From Parasponia andersonii (lineage: Eukaryota; Streptophyta; Magnoliopsida; Rosales; Cannabaceae): 64,000 bases of DNA. Made by a program: the position numbers and the translations under genes. The stretch covers positions 367,611-431,610 of the forward strand of contig JXTB01000243.1 in assembly GCA_002914805.1 (NCBI GenBank), given 5' to 3'. Every line of letters begins with the position of its first letter. Position 1 is the first letter of the stretch. Shown here piece by piece: positions 59,753 to 64,000 of this stretch. The notes under the pieces are model-generated. The model worked only from the letters and a program-made list of their open reading frames with translations. It was not told the DNA's origin and did not search any database.

Positions 59753-62266
59753 GTTTCATTTATATGTATTTGAATCATTAATATCCCCTGAATAGGAGGA
59801 AAGATATTGGTATAATGGCATCTGTTGCCTAAGTAAAGCATATATTTTGTATAAACTTCGTTTTAATCTTTTTCTAAGTAAAACTACACTAATAATGGAG
59901 TTCAGAACCATTGAATTATTGAGAACTTTAGGAAAAGCTTTGACTTATTTCTTTCATCGACCATAACTAATTCTAACTACTAGTTCGTTTTTTCCTCCAA
60001 CTTTTGCTTCTCACCTTATGAAACTTCTTTTTTTCTTTTTCTTTTAAAAGTTTGACGTCCATCTTCCCTCTTGTGCAAAAACCAGTGTTTTAGTTTCTGG
60101 GCCTCTCTTTAACATGTCAACCCAAGAAAAAAGAGAACTAAAAATTTACGTCTAGTACCCGCTTTTTCGAACTTTTTTCATAAATACCTGTTTTTAATTT
60201 TTCTTTCAAAAATACATGTTTTATGGTCCATAATTCATATGCAAAATATGAGTGATTCACAATTATAATGTAAATTTTATCTATGAGATATACATTTTAT
60301 ATGTAAAATATGAACGATATATATCTTAAAATGTATGCCAATTTTTAGTATAATTTTTATTAATAAAATGTAAACTACGGTATATATTTAATGCATAAAA
60401 TGTATACGGTAAAACAGTGGTGGATTACTCCAAAAAAGATATTAAAACTGTTATTTATGAAATAAATATAAAAAATGAGTATTTATAAATATGATTTTAA
60501 AAACAAATATTTATGGACTTTTCCTACTAAAGATTAACAAATGTGACGAGGGTTGTGTCACTGTGTGGGTATTAAATCTTCAAGAGTTTAGTATCAACTA
60601 GAACTCTCCGGGTGTTATACAGCTTTAGATTTTGTTTTTTAAGGAGTCTTATAGCCTTGAGTGCTAATCCTAATGAGACCAGTATTCTAGTTTTTTCACA
60701 CATAAGTAGATTTTATAGTCAACAAAATTTTGAGAAGTAACAGTGTAACTTAGTGAGAAAACTCTAGGTTTTCGGATAATTATTAGTTTTTAGGGTTTTT
60801 GGTTAGACGAAAACTAAGAGAGTAATTATTTTCTTTTTTAGTAAAAATCTTGTTAGTGATTTCCCATGGGCAAGGGTGGAGGGAGAAGAAGCCCAGTGGG
60901 GGCCCCTACTGGATTTTGGGAAATTTTCTTTTACATGAATTAAAAAAATTGTCTTTACTAAAAATAGGCCAAAATAATTCTATGCCCCAACTGAAAATTG
61001 GCCTAAATTATATATTGGTCTAATTTTATGGATTATGACTTATGGGTCTTAATGCCACCAGTGAATTTCATGGCTGGCTCCGCCCTTGCCCATGGGCATA
61101 GGAAATATTGGCCAAATCACAATACATTGGCATTCTTTATTTTCTAGTTATTGAGGAAAAGGAAAATAATCAATGAGGAATTTGATTCGAACTACAATTT
61201 TCATATAAGTCCAAGAGTTACACATCTACACAATATAGAGAAGTTGATAGAGATATAGTTTTCATGGAAAACACAAAGTTGGTTGTGGTGCAACTTAAGT
61301 TTTGGTTTGGTAGATAGTTTAGAGATTAAATTATAAGAAGTGGGACATATCAATAACTTGAATGTGAATTTGATGTCCTTAGGGGCAGTTGATGCATCGA
61401 GGTATATTTATAAGATCGTAATGTTACAAATTAATGCATCCTAATTTTATACTACTGAGAGCAATAACATTGAAAATAAAATAGGCACACACAAAATTTA
61501 TAGCGTTTTATTCTTAAGGTTGATTTTTTTGTGCATGTATAGCTCCCAGTATTTTGCATGAAGCAATCTTTGTCGGTATAATTAAACTCCACGTAGGAAA
61601 AGAAACTCTTGAAGTCAGTGTATTGAGGCTAAAAAAAGTCATGGAGAGTGTGAATTAAGGTTAGCAAATGACACGATGAAGGAAAAAATTCGGAGAAAGC
61701 TTGAGTTGTAAAGAAAATTCAAGTAAATATGAGACCTGTCACAGAAATTTATTGAAGGTTTGATGCACAAAAGATCCCTCAATTCTTTAATTGACAAGTT
61801 TTTAGTGTTAAAAACAAACAAACAAATTTCTAAAAATTTATCTCCTAATTCAAAATTTAATGGCATTTAAGTCCTTTTTTCTTAACTACCGTTAAATTGA
61901 CAACAGAAAATAAAGCTTACATGTACAACATGCGAATCTTCCTCGGCAAAAATTTGTTTTACTTGCAGAGATATTTTTTACTTTATTTTCGTAGTTTGTT
62001 TTTTTCTTTGTTGTAAGTACGTGAGGAAGATGAAAAAGACAAGTGAGTACGGTTATTTCTTTACTACTCTCTTAAATTTTTCAATTAAAAAAATCACATA
62101 CTTATTTTCATTTTTTTCTTTTACCGCATGTGTGTTATTTTTAACTGTTAATGTAATGGCAATTAATAAAAAATTAATAAATACAAAACTTCTTGCCACT
62201 AAAATTTTAATTCAAGAAGATTTTTGAAAATTTTCAGGCCCTTTATTGTGACATATCTCGTAATAT
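59753..62266. other. 3' flank and AT-rich spacer containing a MITE copy
   Basis: The first ~150 bases are a likely 3'UTR. It holds MITE copy 2 (about 60142-60525). No coding sequence was recognised; frames at 61.6-61.9 and 62.0-62.2 kb are AT-rich and featureless. Confidence 0.6.
60142..60525. mobile_element. Mutator-type MITE, copy 2
   Basis: Homologous along its length to 3954-4365: AAATTTACGTCTAGTACCCG start, TTTCAAAAATAC, ATAATGTAAATTTTATC, ATGCATAAAATGTATA, AACAGTGGTGG, AATGAGTATTTAT and ATTTATGGACTTTTC end. The flanks carry a degenerate repeat of ACTAAA (GAACTAAAA left, TACTAAAGA right). A possible empty site lies at about 63656-63682. Confidence 0.75.
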
Positions 62267-63472
62267 AAGCATTCTTTGAAATGGGATAACTTCATCACTA
62301 TTCACCGGTCCTTCTCAGTCAAAAGATATCCACTCCCTTGAGTTTCTCGCGTACCAGATAAAGCAAATGGCCGGTATTTCGTTGTTCCCAACTTTCACGA
62401 TCATTTTCTGTGATTGAGTAAGCCATTTGACACGTGAGATTTGTACGTGTTAACAACCACAAAGGTATATTATTAAAGTATATAAAAGATCTAATAAGAT
62501 TCATTTAATTTAGGTTATTTTCATAGACAAAATTAGACAAAATTGTGAAAAATTTTATAAAAAAATTACAGTTCACTTCTCCCTAAATACAAAGAGGATA
62601 CAAATAAACATCTCTTTTTAAAAATAAGAGAAAATATTCTTTCTACATAATTAAGAGAAAATAAGTAGAATATTTAAGAAGAATTCTTAAATTTAAATTC
62701 TCTCCTATTTAGAAATAGGACGATAATTGAGAAGGAAGATGGGGTACTTATAGGTGAATCCCTCGCATTCTCCTGCTCCATTCTTTTCTCTTTTTTTCTT
62801 GGAATATATGGGTCAATATAATAGGGCGGCACCAACTTTGATGTTGCAATTGATTCAGCACAAGCGGCACAGAAATGGTGCTTGTTTTTGTTGATTTTTC
62901 TACAATAATTTAGTGATTGCGCATGTTAGATTATGTATTTTCCTATTGTAGTGAAATTGAATACTCACGTTTTTTAGATTATCATAAATAAGATCGTGTT
63001 CGTATACGTTTTCATCTGGAGACAAATATTGGGACTGTGCAAAGGTTTCATTTCAATTATGCAAGAATAACATATACTCTTTCTATTCTTCCATTCCACT
63101 CATTCTGATATAGTTTTTTTTGCTAATCTCTCTAGTGCTTTATTTTCCTCTATAGCAAGACTCTATAGACGACGGTTACAATGAGATGAAACAAAAATTT
63201 TCTATTACAACAATAAAATTTTTCTGAGCTAATCTAATCAAGTAGACTATAATCAAATCAACTGGTTTTATATATACAAATGGTGTGGGACATATGCTTT
63301 CGTCCAAGGCCAGCGTTTCTCTCTTTGTCCTGAAAGTTTAACTTAGTGTAATATCATAATACCTCAATTGATTTCAAGTCAACGTGACAAAAGGCTTATC
63401 TAATGATATCTACCATCATCTGTTTCAGCACAATAAACGAAGTCTTGATGGGAAGAAACATATAGAAAAAGG
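62267..63472 (+). pseudogene. Promoter-plus-start-codon relic of a duplicated MOCOS-like gene
   Basis: A diverged copy of 57696-58510. It reaches the start codon: ATGGGAAGAAAC at 63448-63459 equals the first four codons of the gene (M-G-R-N), followed by ATA TAG, so the frame stops at codon six. Nothing resembling exon 2 or exon 3 follows. About 500 bases at 62470-62965 have no partner in the first copy and could be an insertion. The copies differ at many positions by eye, so the duplication is not recent. Confidence 0.8.
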
Positions 63473-64000
63473 TCGCGCGTTAGGTTTCCACAGATTCAGC
63501 CTTTTATATAAAAAGTTTACAAAAGCTTGTCACTTTTCTATATAAAAAAATATTATTTTTAAAATTATTTTGAAATTGGACTATTTTCTAAATTTATTTT
63601 AACGTTTATTTTGTAAATTATGATTCAAAATTCGGTCATTTTTACTTAATCCATGAAAAAGAGAACTAGAGATTAACAAATGGGAAGAGCAGCAGTAATG
63701 TTCGGGTGAAGAAAAAATTCTCTTCTCTACTAACACATTAACATTATAATAATTACAGTTTACCATGGAGTATAAGAGTCATATCGATAATAAACTGTCA
63801 TTTAATCTTTACAGGATTTAGTTGACAACTCAGCGAAAAGGAAAAACGGCATTCTATCGTTCATTTATAAGAAATAGGAAGATTAGGGGAAGGAAGATCT
63901 TTATTAAAAATTCGAATACAATAGACTTTTTGTGCTTATAACTTTTTAAATGAAAGAAGACTTTTTAAAAAGAAAAAAAATGAAAAAAAAAAGGGGGGGG
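63473..64000. other. Window end, no gene
   Basis: AT-rich. Includes AAAAAGAGAACTAGAGATTAACAAATG at about 63656-63682 in pieces matching the flanks of MITE copy 2. It ends in A-rich sequence and eight G at 63993-64000; the homopolymer may be real or an edge artefact. Confidence 0.5.

Noticed and set aside
1..64000. CRISPR arrays, bacterial operons, Shine-Dalgarno sites
   Set aside because: All gene structure is nuclear plant type; repeats found are microsatellites, MITEs and LTR elements.

Overview
The window is nuclear DNA from a flowering plant, most likely a eudicot. It has AT-rich intergenic sequence, genes split by GT-AG introns, LTR retrotransposons and MITEs, a chloroplast-targeted light-harvesting protein gene and a nuclear tRNA gene with internal pol III boxes. 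There are no bacterial operons. Seven protein-coding genes and one tRNA gene can be supported; nothing in the sequence names the species. Exon structures were rebuilt by eye from reading frames, splice sites and remembered family sequences. Homologue names (Arabidopsis loci) are from memory, not from a search.

Layout. 1-1.5 kb: decayed Ty1/copia 3' end. 2.8-3.65 kb (minus): small complex I subunit gene (P1-like) with a 5'UTR intron full of AT repeats and TGGGCC/T promoter motifs. 4.0-4.4 kb: Mutator-type MITE, with a sister copy at 60.1-60.5 kb. 9.1-10.6 kb (minus): F-box/MYND-finger gene. 10.9-20.2 kb: no gene, two GC-richer ACGT-motif islands. 20.3-25.8 kb: a Tekay/Del-type Ty3/gypsy element, internally deleted, full of stops, with a 680-base assembly gap. 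31.7-32.5 kb: GC-rich solo LTR. 34.6-38.3 kb: DNA transposon remnant rich in palindromic subterminal motifs, split by a 2.2-kb solo LTR of the same gypsy family.

44.2-59.8 kb is the gene-dense part: LHCA2 (+), a small DnaJ-zinc-finger-like membrane protein (-), tRNA-Leu(AAG) (+), ALKBH1-like dioxygenase (-), a plastid DUF493/YbeD-like protein (+) and a MOCOS-like PLP-transferase-fold protein lacking the expected lysine region (+). 62.3-63.5 kb holds a second, degraded copy of the last gene's promoter and first codons, without the gene body.

The genes do not form a pathway. They serve mitochondrial respiration, photosystem I light harvesting, nucleic-acid demethylation, ubiquitin ligase substrate choice and translation. 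The most notable observations are two probable GC-AG introns, a promoter-only relic of a duplicated gene, a MITE family whose empty site may survive in that duplicate, and two gypsy-family insertions carrying the same 5-bp target duplication.
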